Shown here: one piece after another, positions 35,748-46,350 of the stretch
Layout: each line of letters starts with the position of its first letter
Numbering within the stretch: the first letter of the stretch is position 1
Assembly (NCBI GenBank): GCA_017547885.1
Contig: JAFYOP010000004.1
Location: 62,001 to 126,000, forward strand
Reading direction: 5' to 3'
Length of the DNA stretch: 64,000 nucleotides
Origin: Clostridia bacterium
Lineage (GTDB): Bacteria; Bacillota; Clostridia; Christensenellales; CAG-138
Position numbers and translations under genes: made by a program
The notes under the pieces: model-generated
Database searches by the model: none
What the model was told of the DNA's origin: nothing
The model's input: only the letters and a program-made list of their open reading frames with translations

Positions 35748-35756
35748 TGATAAAAT
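35748..35756 (+). promoter_or_regulatory. Extended -10 promoter of the pgk operon
   Basis: TGATAAAAT (TAAAAT 35751-35756), 75 nt before the start; a second similar TGGTAAAAT lies 10 nt upstream. Confidence 0.5.
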
Positions 35757-35831
35757 AATCAATGTAAGATTATGATAATATGCCGAAATCCGGGCTTACG
35801 GACAGCGGCTGAAATTTGGAGGTATAAAATC

Positions 35832-37016
35832 ATGGCAAAAAAGACTATTCAGGATGTAGAAGTTAAGGGCCTTAAGGTTCTTGCCCGCGTTGATTACAAT
35901 GTGCCCCTCAACGAGGACGGCAGCATTTCCGACGAAACCCGTATAGTGGCATCTCTGCCTACCGTAAAGTATCTGCTGGATAACGGCGCAAAGGTTATTC
36001 TCTGCTCCCATCTGGGCCGTCCCAAGGGCGAGCGCAAGATGGAGTTCTCCCTTGCTCCCGTGGCAAAGCGCCTTGCAGAGCTGCTGAACGTTAAGGTAAC
36101 TCTCGCTCCCGACTGCATCGGCGAGGAAGTTGAAAAGATGGCTGCCGAGCTGCAGGCCGGCGAGATACTTCTCCTTGAGAACCTTCGTTTCCACAAGGAA
36201 GAGGAAAAGAATGATCCCGAGTTCGCAAAGAAGCTTGCTTCCCTTGCAGAGCTGTATGTTTCCGATGCTTTCGGTACCGTTCATCGCGCCCATGCTTCCA
36301 CCGCAGGCGTAGCCGAGTATCTGCCCGCAGTTGCAGGCTTCCTTATCGGCAAGGAGCTGTCCGTAATGGGCGAGGCTCTGGAAAACCCCGTTCGTCCCCT
36401 GGTCGCCATCCTCGGCGGTGCAAAGGTAAAGGATAAGATCGGCGTTATCACCAACCTGCTCAACAAGTGCGATACCCTTATCATCGGCGGCGGCATGGCC
36501 TACACCTTCTACAAGGCAAAGGGCTATGAGATCGGCGACTCTCTGCTGGACGAGGCCAATCTGGGCCTTGCCAAGGAGCTGATGGAAACCGCAAAGGCAA
36601 AGGGCGTAAACATGGTACTGCCCGTTGACAACGTGATCGCCACCGACTTTGCCGCAGACGCAGAATACAAGCAGGTCCCCGCCGACCAGTTTATTCCCGG
36701 CTGGCAGGGCATGGATATCGGCGACAAGACCAGAGAGATGTTTGCAGAGATCGTAAAGTCCGCAGGCACCGTTATCTGGAACGGCCCCATGGGCGTATTT
36801 GAGTTCCCCAACTTTGAAAAGGGTACCGAGGCTATTGCCGAGGCCTGTGCCGAGAGCAACGCCATCACCATCGTCGGCGGCGGCGACTCCGCCAGCGCCA
36901 TCACCAAGCTGGGCTATGCCGATAAGATCACCCATATTTCCACCGGCGGCGGCGCAAGCCTTGAGTTCCTGGAGGGCAAGACCCTTCCCGGCGTAGCTGC
37001 GCTCAACGACAAATAA
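35832..37016 (+). CDS. pgk: Phosphoglycerate kinase
   Basis: Start at 35832 ([21 protein letters not shown]) after TTGGAGG. The 394-aa protein has [12 protein letters not shown] for substrate binding, [57 protein letters not shown] and the terminal GGGDSASA nucleotide loop. It transfers phosphate from 1,3-bisphosphoglycerate to ADP. Codon use is strongly biased. It is followed by tpiA and gpmI in one operon. Confidence 0.97.
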   Translation: MAKKTIQDVEVKGLKVLARVDYNVPLNEDGSISDETRIVASLPTVKYLLDNGAKVILCSHLGRPKGERKMEFSLAPVAKRLAELLNVKVTLAPDCIGEEVEKMAAELQAGEILLLENLRFHKEEEKNDPEFAKKLASLAELYVSDAFGTVHRAHASTAGVAEYLPAVAGFLIGKELSVMGEALENPVRPLVAILGGAKVKDKIGVITNLLNKCDTLIIGGGMAYTFYKAKGYEIGDSLLDEANLGLAKELMETAKAKGVNMVLPVDNVIATDFAADAEYKQVPADQFIPGWQGMDIGDKTREMFAEIVKSAGTVIWNGPMGVFEFPNFEKGTEAIAEACAESNAITIVGGGDSASAITKLGYADKITHISTGGGASLEFLEGKTLPGVAALNDK

Positions 37017-37051
37017 TAAAGAATTTTACTTAAGAAACGGAGATATATACT

Positions 37052-37804
<753 letters not shown>

Positions 37805-37831
37805 TTGCTATTTGATTTAAGGAGAATCGAT

Positions 37832-39376
37832 ATGAAGAAGCTTACCGCCCTCATAATATTGGATGGCTTTGGCCACAGGGAGAGCAAGGAAGGCAACGCC
37901 ATACTTACCGACGGCGCTGCAAATATCACCCGCCTGATGAAGGAATATCCCAACACCCTTATCGCTGCCTCCGGCGAGGATGTTGGCCTGCCTGACGGGC
38001 AGATGGGCAATTCCGAGGTGGGTCACCTGAATATCGGTGCAGGCCGCATCGTATATCAGGAGCTTACCCGCATCACCAAGTCTATCCGCGAGGGCGACTT
38101 CTTTGAAAACTCCGCTTTCCTGGGCGCGGTGGAAAACTGCAAAAAGCATGATTCCGCCCTGCATATTTACGGCCTTACCGGCCCCGGCGGCGTCCACAGC
38201 CATCAGAATCACTTCTTTGGCCTGCTGGAGCTTGCAAAGCGTCAGGGCCTTGAAAAGGTATACGTCCACTGCTTCATGGACGGCCGCGACGTGCCTCCTG
38301 AAAGCGGCAAGGGCTACATCGAAAACTATCAGCAGAAGATCGCCGAGATAGGCGTTGGCAAAATAGCCACCGTAATGGGCCGCTACTATGCCATGGACAG
38401 AGACAACCGCTACGAGCGCGTTGAAAAGGCATACGCTGCGCTGGTATACGGTGAGGGCGTATACGCCACCGATCCCGTACAGGCCATGCAGGATTCCTAC
38501 GACGCAGGCGTTACCGATGAATTTGTACTGCCCGTGGTTATCACCGAAAACGGCGCCCCCGTTGCTACCATCAAGGCAAACGACAGTGTGATCTTCTACA
38601 ACTTCCGTCCTGACAGAGCCCGCGAGATCACCCGCTCCTTCATTTTTGAAGACTTTGACGGCTTTGAGCGCAGAAACGGTTTCTTCCCCGTACATTACGT
38701 ATGCATGACCCAGTATGACAAGACCTTCGGTGACAAGGTTCACGTTGCCTTTAAGCCCGAGGGACTTACCAACACTCTGGGTGAATATCTTGCCGCAAGC
38801 GGCAAAACTCAGCTGCGAATTGCGGAAACCGAGAAGTACGCCCATGTTACTTTCTTCTTCAACGGCGGCGTGGAAGCTCCCAACGAAAACGAAGACCGCT
38901 GCCTCATTCCTTCCCCTAAGGTAGCCACCTATGATCTGCAGCCTGAAATGAGCGCATACGAAGTGGCTGAGGAAGCAGTAAAGCGCATTGAGAGCGGCAA
39001 GTACGATGTAATGATACTCAACTTTGCCAATCCCGACATGGTAGGCCATACCGGCGTTATGGATGCAGCCGTAAAGGCTGTTCACGCCGTTGATGAGTGC
39101 GTTGGCAAGGTACTGGATGCTATCCTCAAGGCGGGCGGACGCGCCATAGTTACCGCCGACCACGGCAACTGCGAGCGCATGTACGATGAAGACGGCGTAA
39201 CCCCCTTCACCGCCCATACCACACTGCCTGTGCCCATGATACTGGTGGATGAGGAAAAGAAGGACGCCAAGCTCCGCGCAGACGGCAGGCTTTGCGACCT
39301 TGCCCCCACCATGCTGTCCCTTATGGGCATGGAGATACCTGCCGAGATGACAGGCAAAAGCCTTATTATTGGCTAA
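37832..39376 (+). CDS. gpmI: Phosphoglycerate mutase, cofactor-independent
   Basis: Start at 37832 after AAGGAG. The 514-aa length and motifs fit iPGM: LIILDGFG (metal Asp), MGNSEVGHLNIGAGR (catalytic Ser in GNSEVGH), GPGGVHSHQNH, MDGRDVPP, NFRPDRAREITR and the C-terminal TADHGNCE metal site. It interconverts 3- and 2-phosphoglycerate using two Mn ions. It ends the glycolytic cluster; enolase is not present here. Confidence 0.97.
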   Translation: MKKLTALIILDGFGHRESKEGNAILTDGAANITRLMKEYPNTLIAASGEDVGLPDGQMGNSEVGHLNIGAGRIVYQELTRITKSIREGDFFENSAFLGAVENCKKHDSALHIYGLTGPGGVHSHQNHFFGLLELAKRQGLEKVYVHCFMDGRDVPPESGKGYIENYQQKIAEIGVGKIATVMGRYYAMDRDNRYERVEKAYAALVYGEGVYATDPVQAMQDSYDAGVTDEFVLPVVITENGAPVATIKANDSVIFYNFRPDRAREITRSFIFEDFDGFERRNGFFPVHYVCMTQYDKTFGDKVHVAFKPEGLTNTLGEYLAASGKTQLRIAETEKYAHVTFFFNGGVEAPNENEDRCLIPSPKVATYDLQPEMSAYEVAEEAVKRIESGKYDVMILNFANPDMVGHTGVMDAAVKAVHAVDECVGKVLDAILKAGGRAIVTADHGNCERMYDEDGVTPFTAHTTLPVPMILVDEEKKDAKLRADGRLCDLAPTMLSLMGMEIPAEMTGKSLIIG

Positions 39377-39457
39377 AAGGTAATTTTACAAGGATAGTTT
39401 GCCCCAAAAGGGGATAAAAAATCCAAAAAACATATGGCTTTTTTATAGAATGCGTGG

Positions 39458-39482
39458 TATAATAGCCCCTGCGTGCTATAAT
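39458..39482 (+). promoter_or_regulatory. Two tandem -10 elements ahead of secG
   Basis: TGGTATAAT (TATAAT 39458-39463) and TGCTATAAT (TATAAT 39477-39482), both of extended type, 31-50 nt before secG. Confidence 0.55.
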
Positions 39483-39512
39483 GAAAGTAATCCATGGGAG
39501 GAAGTATATATA

Positions 39513-39752
39513 ATGGCAGCTCTGAACACAATCCTTAATATCGTACTTATCATCAGCTCTATTGCCCTTATCGCAGTAGTGCTTATGCAGCAGACCAAGA
39601 GCAGCGGCCTCGGCGGCGCTTTCGGCGGCGATACCCAGTCCTTCACTGCCCGCGGACAGGCGGCCAGCAAGGAAGCTAAGCTTCAGAAGATCACCAAGGT
39701 TCTGGCGGTGGTTATTGCGGTAATCGCAATCGCCATGACTATCATCAACTGA
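39513..39752 (+). CDS. secG: Protein translocase subunit SecG
   Basis: Start at 39513, ribosome site GGGAGG. The 79-aa protein has two membrane helices separated by the conserved LMQQTKSSGLGGAFGGD loop, exactly the SecG pattern. It assists SecA cycling at the SecYEG channel. A terminator follows, then rnr. Confidence 0.93.
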   Translation: MAALNTILNIVLIISSIALIAVVLMQQTKSSGLGGAFGGDTQSFTARGQAASKEAKLQKITKVLAVVIAVIAIAMTIIN

Positions 39753-39772
39753 TTTTTTACAGCTTTCAGCAG

Positions 39773-39803
39773 GAGGGTGTGCCGATGCGGCATACCCTCT
39801 TTT
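39773..39803 (+). terminator. Terminator between secG and rnr
   Basis: GAGGGTGTGCCG (39773-39784) pairs with CGGCATACCCTC (39788-39799), then TTTT. Confidence 0.7.
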
Positions 39804-39840
39804 GGTTTGTAAAAGAAAAGGAGAAAAATTACATCAAAGC

Positions 39841-42093
39841 ATGAAAGAAACCATTCTGGATATTATTCGGCAAACAGGCCGCCCAATGGACGGGGAAGAA
39901 ATACTCTCAGCCGCAGGCGGCATGCTTGAAGACGTAAAAGCCGCACTGGAGGAGCTTGCCTCCACGGGGCGTATAATGATAACCCGCAGGGGCAAGGCCG
40001 CTCTTCCCGAGCAGCTGGGACTTACCTATGGACGGGTGCAGTGCAATGCCCGTGGATACGGCTTCCTTATACCTGCAGACGGCAGCGACGATCTGTTTAT
40101 TACAGCCGAAGGCATGGGAGGAGCGCTCCATGGGGATATGGCCTTTGTGCGCCGCACAGACCGGGGCGGCAGAGGACACAGCGACCGCTGCGAGGTGGTC
40201 AGCGTTGTAAAGCGAGCCTCGGATAAGCTTACCGGCACATACGAAAGCGATGGCGAGTTCGGAGGATATGTTATTCCTGATGACCCAAGGGTTGCGATGG
40301 ATGCCATGATACCCCCTGGCAGTGAAAAGGGCGCAAAGCATGGGGATAAGGTGGTGGTAAGGATACTTCAGTATCCGGGCAGCCGCAGGCCCATGATAGG
40401 TGAGGTTGCCGAGGTGCTGGGCAAGGCAGGGGAAAAGGGCATGGATATACTGTCTATCATCCGCCGCCTTGAGCTGCCGGATGAGTTCCCTTCCGCTGCA
40501 ATAAAGCAGGCAAAGGTATTTGGGCAGACAGTAAATGAAGAGGACGTAAAGGGCCGCCGCGATTTTCGCGGCATACTTACCGTAACCATAGACGGAGCAG
40601 ATGCTAAGGATCTGGACGATGCCATATCCCTTGAGCGCACTCCCACGGGGCTTTTCCGCCTGGGCGTACATATAGCGGATGTGAGCCATTACGTACGCGC
40701 AGGGGGCGCAATAGATAAGGAAGCATACAAGCGGGGAACCAGCGTATATTTCCCTGACAGGGTGCTGCCCATGCTGCCAAAGGAACTGAGCAACGGCCTT
40801 TGCTCCCTTAATCCAAACGAGGATAAGCTTACCCTTTCCTGCGTAATGGATATAGACATGCGGGGCAAGGTGGTAAAGCACAGCATATGCGAAAGTGTCA
40901 TCTGCTCTGACCGCAGGCTCACCTATGAGGACGTTAACGCCATGTTCGATGGGGATAAGGCCCTCAGGGCACAGTACAGCGATGTACTGCCCATGCTGAT
41001 GGAGATGCGGGAGCTTATGGGCATACTTCGTGCAAGGCGAGATGCGAGGGGCTCCATAGATTTTGACCTGCCGGAGGCAAAGATAATACTGGATAAGGAT
41101 GGTCAGGCCCGGGATGTTAAGCTGTACGTTCGGGGCGAGGCCAATAAGATGATAGAGGAATTTATGCTGGCGGCAAACGAGACGGTTGCCCGGCATGGGC
41201 TGGACAAGGATATTCCTCTCATGTATCGCGTTCACCATGCCCCCGAAGACAGCCGCATAGAGGAGCTGAACGAGTTTCTTAATACATTGGGCTATAACAT
41301 ACGCAAGGCGGATAACCTGAGGCCTGTGGCTGTGCAGAAGGTGCTGCTTAAGGCGGCGGGAAGTCCCGAGGAAAGCGTCATCAGCCGGGTCACCCTGAGG
41401 GCCATGGCAAAGGCAAAGTACAGCCCCGATTGTGACGGTCACTTTGGCCTTGCGGCGGAGTGCTATTGTCACTTCACCTCTCCAATACGCAGATATCCCG
41501 ACCTTATGGTGCATCGTGCCATTAAGGATGCCATTCACGGCAGGCTCAATGAAAAGAAGCGCAAAAGCTGGCTCAGCCGCCTGCCCGAGGCTTCCAATCA
41601 CTGCTCTGACAGGGAGATAGCCGCTGTGGAGGCGGAGCGTGCGGCGGATGATCTGAAAAAGTGTGAATACATGCAGTATCATCTGGGTGAGGAGTTTGAC
41701 GGAATTATCTCAGGCGTGGTACAGCAGGGCTTCTTTGTGGAGCTGCCCAATACGGTTGAGGGTTTGGTGCGGGTCACATCACTGCTGGATGACAGATACT
41801 TCCTTGAGGAAAAGTATCATCGGCTGGTGGGCCGCGGAGGACGGCAGTTCCGCATTGGCGACAGCGTGAAGGTAAAGGCGGTTGCCGCAAACATGGAGAC
41901 AGGCAAAATAGACTTTGAGCTTGTGGAGGAGCGCAGGCACAAAGAACGCACAAAAAACTCAGAGCGCAAAAAGTCATTCTCCGGGTCGACACAGCATAAA
42001 AAGGATGGTAAAATAGCTAAGCACAAAAGCAAGAGAGGGGGCACCCGGGGTGGCCGAAAAAAAGGGAACAAAAAGGCTGGCAGAAAACCGTAA
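39841..42093 (+). CDS. rnr: Ribonuclease R
   Basis: Start set at ATG 39841 ([16 protein letters not shown]). The nearest AAAGGAG is 17 nt away, rather far, but no better start exists. The 750-aa exonuclease has an N-terminal winged helix, two cold-shock domains, the RNB core ([20 protein letters not shown] with the catalytic aspartates; HIADVSHYV), [14 protein letters not shown] and a C-terminal S1 domain with a Lys-rich tail. It degrades structured RNA and works with tmRNA/SmpB. It overlaps smpB by 44 nt. Confidence 0.96.
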   Translation: MKETILDIIRQTGRPMDGEEILSAAGGMLEDVKAALEELASTGRIMITRRGKAALPEQLGLTYGRVQCNARGYGFLIPADGSDDLFITAEGMGGALHGDMAFVRRTDRGGRGHSDRCEVVSVVKRASDKLTGTYESDGEFGGYVIPDDPRVAMDAMIPPGSEKGAKHGDKVVVRILQYPGSRRPMIGEVAEVLGKAGEKGMDILSIIRRLELPDEFPSAAIKQAKVFGQTVNEEDVKGRRDFRGILTVTIDGADAKDLDDAISLERTPTGLFRLGVHIADVSHYVRAGGAIDKEAYKRGTSVYFPDRVLPMLPKELSNGLCSLNPNEDKLTLSCVMDIDMRGKVVKHSICESVICSDRRLTYEDVNAMFDGDKALRAQYSDVLPMLMEMRELMGILRARRDARGSIDFDLPEAKIILDKDGQARDVKLYVRGEANKMIEEFMLAANETVARHGLDKDIPLMYRVHHAPEDSRIEELNEFLNTLGYNIRKADNLRPVAVQKVLLKAAGSPEESVISRVTLRAMAKAKYSPDCDGHFGLAAECYCHFTSPIRRYPDLMVHRAIKDAIHGRLNEKKRKSWLSRLPEASNHCSDREIAAVEAERAADDLKKCEYMQYHLGEEFDGIISGVVQQGFFVELPNTVEGLVRVTSLLDDRYFLEEKYHRLVGRGGRQFRIGDSVKVKAVAANMETGKIDFELVEERRHKERTKNSERKKSFSGSTQHKKDGKIAKHKSKRGGTRGGRKKGNKKAGRKP

Positions 42094-42520
42094 GGCGCGC
42101 CATGAATATTTTATAGAGGATACCTACGAATGCGGCATTGCTTTGGCAGGCACCGAGGTTAAGAGTATCCGTGCAGGCAAGGTAAACCTTAAGGATTCCT
42201 ACGCCCAGATTAAAAAGGGCGAGGCGTTTATTATCGGCATGCACATAAGCCCCTATGAGCAGGGCAATATATTCAACCGTGACCCCTTCCGGGAGCGCAA
42301 GCTGCTGCTGCACAAGAGCGAAATACGCAAGCTCCTTACCGCCTCTCAGGTGGATGGCTACAGCCTTATACCCTTGCAGCTTTACCTTAAGGATGGCCTT
42401 GTAAAGCTGGAGCTGGCAGTTGCCAAGGGCAAAAAGCTTTACGATAAACGCAGCGACATAGCAGGCCGCGACGCAAAACGAGAGATGGAACGCCGATTGA
42501 AGGAGGCAAGATTCAGATGA
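42050..42520 (+). CDS. smpB: SsrA-binding protein SmpB
   Basis: GTG start at 42050 inside the end of rnr, with GAGGGGG upstream. The 156-aa protein shows [31 protein letters not shown] and [17 protein letters not shown], the tmRNA-binding surface, and a basic C-terminal tail. It brings tmRNA to stalled ribosomes. Its partner tmRNA is 1.3 kb downstream on the same strand. Confidence 0.96.
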   Translation: MAEKKGTKRLAENRKARHEYFIEDTYECGIALAGTEVKSIRAGKVNLKDSYAQIKKGEAFIIGMHISPYEQGNIFNRDPFRERKLLLHKSEIRKLLTASQVDGYSLIPLQLYLKDGLVKLELAVAKGKKLYDKRSDIAGRDAKREMERRLKEARFR

Positions 42521-43761
42521 AAAAACTGCCCTTTGATAAAGAGCAGATGGAGCGTATAGTAAAGGATCATTCCACGCCCTTTCACATTTACGACGAAAAG
42601 GCAATAAGGGAAAACATCCGTGAGCTGTATAAGGCATTTTCCTGGAACAAGGGTTTTAAGGAATATTTTGCCGTAAAGGCGCTGCCCAATCCCGCCATAA
42701 TGCAGATACTGCATCAGGAGGGCTGCGGCATGGACTGTTCCGCCCTTACCGAGCTTATGCTGGCTGATGCCATAGGCTGCAGTGGGGAGGATATAATGTT
42801 CTCCAGCAACGATACTCCCGGCGAGGATTTTGAATATGCAAGGCGTTTGGATGCCATCATCAACCTTGACGATATTACCCATATAGATTTCCTTGAGCGG
42901 CACGGCGGGATACCTCAGCGTATCTGTTGCCGCTATAATCCCGGCGGAGAATTCCGTCTGGGCAATGACATAATGGGAAACCCTGCTGACGCAAAGTACG
43001 GCATGACCTATGACCAGCTTGAGGAGAGCTTCCGCATACTGCTTGCAAAGGGAGTAAAGGAATTCGGCCTCCACGCCTTCCTTGCCAGCAGTACCACAGA
43101 CGACAGCTATTTCCCAACTCTTGCCCGTGAGCTGTTCACCGTTGCCGCAAGGCTCCATGAGCGCACCGGCGCAAATGTTACCCTCATAAACCTTTCCGGC
43201 GGTATTGGTATACCCTACATGCCCCATGAGCGCAGGGCGGATATTGCCCATATAGGCGCGGAGGTACGCAGGGCATATGAAGAAGTGGTGCCCGAGGGAT
43301 TGGATATAAAGCTTTGCGCAGAGCTGGGCCGCTACGTTACAGGCCCTTACGGCTATCTTGTGACCCGCGCCATACACAAAAAGGACATATACAAGAATTA
43401 CATCGGCGTGGATGCCTGTGCCTGCAACCTTATGCGCCCCGCAATGTACGGCTCATATCACCATATAACCGTGCTGGGCAAGGAAAACGCTCCCGCAGAC
43501 CATGTGTATGACGTGGTGGGCTCACTGTGCGAAAATAACGATAAGTTTGCCATTGACCGCCAGCTGCCTGAGATAGAGATGGGAGACCTTGTGGTGATAC
43601 ACGATACCGGCGCCCACGGCTTCTCCATGGGATACAACTACAACGGCAAGCTGAGAAGCGCAGAGCTGCTGCTTTGTGAGGACGGCGGCGTAAAGCTTAT
43701 ACGCCGTGCAGAGACTCCCGAGGATTACTTCGCAACGCTGGATTTGTCCGTATACAAATAA
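42517..43761 (+). CDS. Diaminopimelate decarboxylase-like PLP enzyme (fold III)
   Basis: This 414-aa protein overlaps smpB by 4 nt (ATGA). It has the alanine-racemase/LysA fold: PLP lysine in [11 protein letters not shown] (about residue 53), [10 protein letters not shown], the Gly-rich LSGGIGIPY and [15 protein letters not shown] (PLP Glu-x-Gly-Arg). The CENND segment stands at the place of the CESTD-type active-site cysteine of LysA. The usual LysA HIGS motif reads HAFLAS here, so substrate preference may differ (meso-DAP, ornithine or carboxynorspermidine). The gene is near lysine/peptidoglycan precursor functions only by this call. Confidence 0.8.
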   Translation: MKKLPFDKEQMERIVKDHSTPFHIYDEKAIRENIRELYKAFSWNKGFKEYFAVKALPNPAIMQILHQEGCGMDCSALTELMLADAIGCSGEDIMFSSNDTPGEDFEYARRLDAIINLDDITHIDFLERHGGIPQRICCRYNPGGEFRLGNDIMGNPADAKYGMTYDQLEESFRILLAKGVKEFGLHAFLASSTTDDSYFPTLARELFTVAARLHERTGANVTLINLSGGIGIPYMPHERRADIAHIGAEVRRAYEEVVPEGLDIKLCAELGRYVTGPYGYLVTRAIHKKDIYKNYIGVDACACNLMRPAMYGSYHHITVLGKENAPADHVYDVVGSLCENNDKFAIDRQLPEIEMGDLVVIHDTGAHGFSMGYNYNGKLRSAELLLCEDGGVKLIRRAETPEDYFATLDLSVYK

Positions 43762-43772
43762 TGTGGTATAAT
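43744..43772 (+). promoter_or_regulatory. Promoter of tmRNA
   Basis: TTGTCC (43744-43749), a 17-nt spacer and TATAAT (43767-43772) with TGG extension; it overlaps the end of the decarboxylase gene. A precursor hairpin GCCCCG/CGGGGC (43793-43809) sits just before the mature 5' end. Confidence 0.75.
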
Positions 43773-43815
43773 AATATTGTCAGTTAAGATGTGCCCCGTG
43801 TTGCGGGGCCTGCTT

Positions 43816-44172
43816 GGGGGCGTACATGGTTTCGACGGGGATCATGGAGGCCGGATAAGCGAGCCGAAGACCCGTGCTTCGTTAAAAATGGGAAAATTTA
43901 AATTTAACTGGCAAATCTGATTTTGCACTCGCTGCCTAATTAGGCAGTGCGTCGGCCCGGGACTTCCCACGGCCCCGGTCACCGGCGTCATTAATGTGGG
44001 GAACCAGCCCGCTTAAGCTTTGCGGTGGGTGGGACTTTATGAAGCTACCAAAGCCCTGATCCTGTTGGTGGGAGCTGATTTGGCAGAGGGAAGGTTAAAA
44101 CATCAACTACGCTCGTAGAAAGTCTTGTTAACAGGTTTTCGGACAGGGGTTCGACTCCCCTCGCCTCCACCA
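43816..44172 (+). ncRNA. ssrA: tmRNA (one-piece)
   Basis: The 5' end GGGGGCG (43816-43822) pairs with CGCCTCC (44162-44168), followed by A and CCA: the tRNA-like acceptor. GTTCGACTCCCC near 44150 is the T arm. The coding part ends GKSDFALAA then TAA at 43937-43939, within the frame that can be read back to GAA at 43892. The exact resume codon is uncertain. The tag's ALAA end is the usual protease signal. It is followed by a strong terminator and then by AT-rich acquired DNA. Confidence 0.95.
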
Positions 44173-44175
44173 AAT

Positions 44176-44217
44176 AAGAACCATAATTTTGATACAGAGT
44201 TATGGTTCTTGTTTTTT
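44176..44217 (+). terminator. Terminator of tmRNA
   Basis: AAGAACCATAA (44176-44186) pairs with TTATGGTTCTT (44200-44210), then GTTTTTT. Confidence 0.9.
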
Positions 44218-44262
44218 ACTTAAAAAGCCTATAATTAGGGCTTTTTCGCTAGTTGATACACA

Positions 44263-44303
44263 AAGAAAACCCAGCCAGGTGTAGTTTCTGGTCGGGTTTT
44301 TGT
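44263..44303 (+). terminator. Terminator-like hairpin in the AT-rich islet
   Basis: AAAACCC and inner GCCAG pair with TCTGG and GGGTTTTT near 44300. There is no gene directly upstream except tmRNA. Confidence 0.5.
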
Positions 44304-44328
44304 GGTTTATATGCTGGTTTTCCTAAAA

Positions 44329-44388
44329 GTTATCGTTGTACCTATTGAGTTATCGGTGTGCTTTTAGGGCTATCGGTGTACCTATTAA
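44329..44388 (+). repeat. Three iteron-like 20-bp direct repeats
   Basis: TATCG(T/G)TGT(A/G)... recurs at 44331, 44351 and 44371, an exact 20-bp spacing, with about 70-85 percent identity between units. The spacing of two helical turns resembles protein-binding iterons. They lie in the AT-rich islet between tmRNA and the Mef leader. Confidence 0.6.
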
Positions 44389-44480
44389 ACTAGGGTTTAT
44401 CATTGTTCTTTTGGCAAAGGATATCTTCCTGAGATGTATATGTTTGTTGTACTGTCCGTGGCTTTTTTCAATTTTAAACG

Positions 44481-44509
44481 TTGTTTAAAACAACTTATTG
44501 TGTTAAAAT
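44481..44509 (+). promoter_or_regulatory. Promoter of the Mef leader
   Basis: TTGTTT (44481-44486), a 17-nt spacer and TAAAAT (44504-44509), 40 nt before the leader peptide. Confidence 0.65.
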
Positions 44510-44549
44510 ACATGCTGATACAAATAAGAGTTTAGGAGGAACCGAAACT

Positions 44550-44576
44550 ATGACAGCCTCAATGCGTTTAAGATAA
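44550..44576 (+). CDS. Macrolide-sensing leader peptide MTASMRLR
   Basis: AGGAGGA lies 9 nt before ATG 44550; eight codons then TAA. The RLR end is the basic-x-basic motif at which macrolide-bound ribosomes stall, and the peptide closely matches known leaders in front of mef and erm genes. Stalling here would free the mef gene from the two hairpins downstream. Confidence 0.85.
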   Translation: MTASMRLR

Positions 44577-44586
44577 GCTGGCAATA

Positions 44587-44623
44587 AAAAAAGCAGAATC
44601 TATCCCCGATGATAGGCTTTTTT
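44587..44623 (+). terminator. First attenuator hairpin of the mef leader
   Basis: CTATC (44600-44604)/GATAG (44611-44615) stacked on GC/GC, flanked by A6 and followed by T6 at 44618-44623. It begins 10 nt after the leader stop. Confidence 0.75.
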
Positions 44624-44737
44624 GTTGTGCTTATTTATACGATATTGAGCATTCATTAGTTACGGTGAGATATAAGTTATTTAACTATACCTTTATTTAA
44701 CTATGTCTTTAATATGAATGTTTCCAAATTGTATGTA

Positions 44738-44780
44738 TGCAGACCAAAAGCCACATTGTGGATTTAGGCCTGCATTTTTT
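44738..44780 (+). terminator. Second attenuator hairpin of the mef leader
   Basis: TGCAG (44738-44742) pairs with CTGCA (44770-44774), with CCAC/GTGG at the tip, followed by six T (44775-44780). It is about 60 nt before the mef start. Confidence 0.8.
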
Positions 44781-44842
44781 ATTGCCTAGAATGCTATTCA
44801 AAATAGAAATTCGAGTAAAATAATATGCAGGAGATAATATAA

Positions 44843-46060
44843 ATGGAAAAATACAACAATTGGAAACTTAAGTTTTATACAATATGGGCAGGGCAGGCAG
44901 TATCATTAATCACTAGTGCTATCCTGCAAATGGCGATCATTTTTTACCTTATAGAGAAAACAGGATCTGCGATGGTCTTGTCTATGGCTTCACTAGTTGG
45001 TTTTTTACCCTATGCGGTCTTTGGACCAGCCATTGGTGTATTAGTGGATCGTCATGATAGGAAGAAGATAATGATTGGTGCTGATTTAATTATCGCAGCA
45101 GCTGGGGCCGTGCTAGCTATTGTTGCATTGTATATGGAGTTACCTATCTGGATGGTTATGGTAGTATTGTTTATCCGTAGCATTGGAACAGCTTTTCATA
45201 CCCCGGCTCTCAATGCGGTTACGCCACTTTTAGTACCAGAAGAGCAGCTTACGAAATGTGCAGGCTATAGTCAGTCTTTGCAGTCTATAAGCTATATTGT
45301 TAGTCCGGCGGTTGCAGCACTCTTATACTCCGTTTGGGAACTAAATGCTATTATTGCCATCGATGTATTGGGTGCTGTGATTGCATCTATTACGGTAGCA
45401 ATTGTACGTATTCCTAAGCTGGGTGATCAAGTGCAAAGTTTGAAACCAAATTTCATACGAGAAATGAAAGAAGGAATGGCTGTACTACGGCAAAATAAAG
45501 GATTATTTGCTTTATTACTCGTTGGAACATTATATATGTTTGTTTATATGCCCATAAATGCTTTATATCCTTTAATCACTATGGAATATTTTAATGGTAC
45601 ACCGATGCATATTTCTATTACGGAGATTGCTTATGCCTCTGGTATGTTGATAGGGGGTCTATTATTAGGGTTATTTGGGAATTACCAAAAGCGAATCTTA
45701 TTAATAACGGCATCCATTTTAATGATGGGGATAAGCTTAACCATTTCAGGATTACTTCCCCAAAGTAGATTTTTCATATTTGTAGTCTGCTGTGCAATAA
45801 TGGGGCTTTCGGTTCCGTTTTACAGCGGTGTGCAAACAGCTCTTTTTCAGGAGAAAATTAAGCCTGAATATTTAGGACGTGTATTTTCTTTAACTGGAAG
45901 TATCATGTCTCTTGCTATGCCAATGGGGTTAATTCTTTCTGGATTCTTTGCTGATAGAATCGGTGTAAATCATTGGTTTTTACTATCAGGTATTTTAATT
46001 ATTTGCATTGCAATAGTTTGCCCAATGATAACTGAGATTAGAAAATTAGATGCAAAATAA
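44843..46060 (+). CDS. mef: Macrolide efflux MFS transporter, Mef(A)-type
   Basis: This 405-aa protein has the same length as Mef(A). Long stretches match my recollection of Mef(A), such as KYNNWKLKFYTIWAGQAVSL, GVLVDRHDRKKIMIGADLII and IKPEYLGRVFSL. Twelve membrane segments and the MFS loop DRHDRKK are present. It pumps out 14/15-membered macrolides. Its DNA is clearly more AT-rich than flanking genes, pointing to transfer. The usual partner msr(D) is missing. Expression is probably macrolide-induced through the leader peptide and attenuators. The exact mef class needs an identity figure I cannot compute. Confidence 0.93.
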   Translation: MEKYNNWKLKFYTIWAGQAVSLITSAILQMAIIFYLIEKTGSAMVLSMASLVGFLPYAVFGPAIGVLVDRHDRKKIMIGADLIIAAAGAVLAIVALYMELPIWMVMVVLFIRSIGTAFHTPALNAVTPLLVPEEQLTKCAGYSQSLQSISYIVSPAVAALLYSVWELNAIIAIDVLGAVIASITVAIVRIPKLGDQVQSLKPNFIREMKEGMAVLRQNKGLFALLLVGTLYMFVYMPINALYPLITMEYFNGTPMHISITEIAYASGMLIGGLLLGLFGNYQKRILLITASILMMGISLTISGLLPQSRFFIFVVCCAIMGLSVPFYSGVQTALFQEKIKPEYLGRVFSLTGSIMSLAMPMGLILSGFFADRIGVNHWFLLSGILIICIAIVCPMITEIRKLDAK

Positions 46061-46350
46061 AATTGCCTTTTGCAAAGTTGAAATACAGTTTTATGGCAGT
46101 ATGCTCCATAGCAACATTCGCGGCAATTCAGGAAGGGGTTTATATTGCGGCAAGTTGTGAAAACAGGTAAGCGGATTCGGGTTTGCAGAATTCCCGGACT
46201 GTGTTTTATTTGGCAGCGGTAATCTGGGGAGTGGTCACTGCGCCCGGGCATTTGGGAGGGAAAAAGGCAAATACACAGGTATATTATTGCAAAAAGCCTC
46301 TCTTTATGATATTCTTACCGTCGGATTTTATAGATATAAGGGGAGTTTTT
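46061..46350. other. Right junction of the AT-rich islet, no gene seen
   Basis: Composition returns to that of the host across about 46060-46250. No inverted repeat, integrase fragment or msr(D) start is visible. A promoter TTGCAA (46287-46292)/TATTCT (46310-46315), 17-nt spacing with TGA extension, serves the transporter at 46351. Confidence 0.5.

Noticed and set aside
39907-41682. 591-codon open frame antisense to rnr
   Set aside because: Shadow of RNase R; composition-driven, no family match, no start signals.
46061-46350. msr(D) or transposase remnant behind mef
   Set aside because: No matching frame, ribosome site or repeat ends could be found in this gap.
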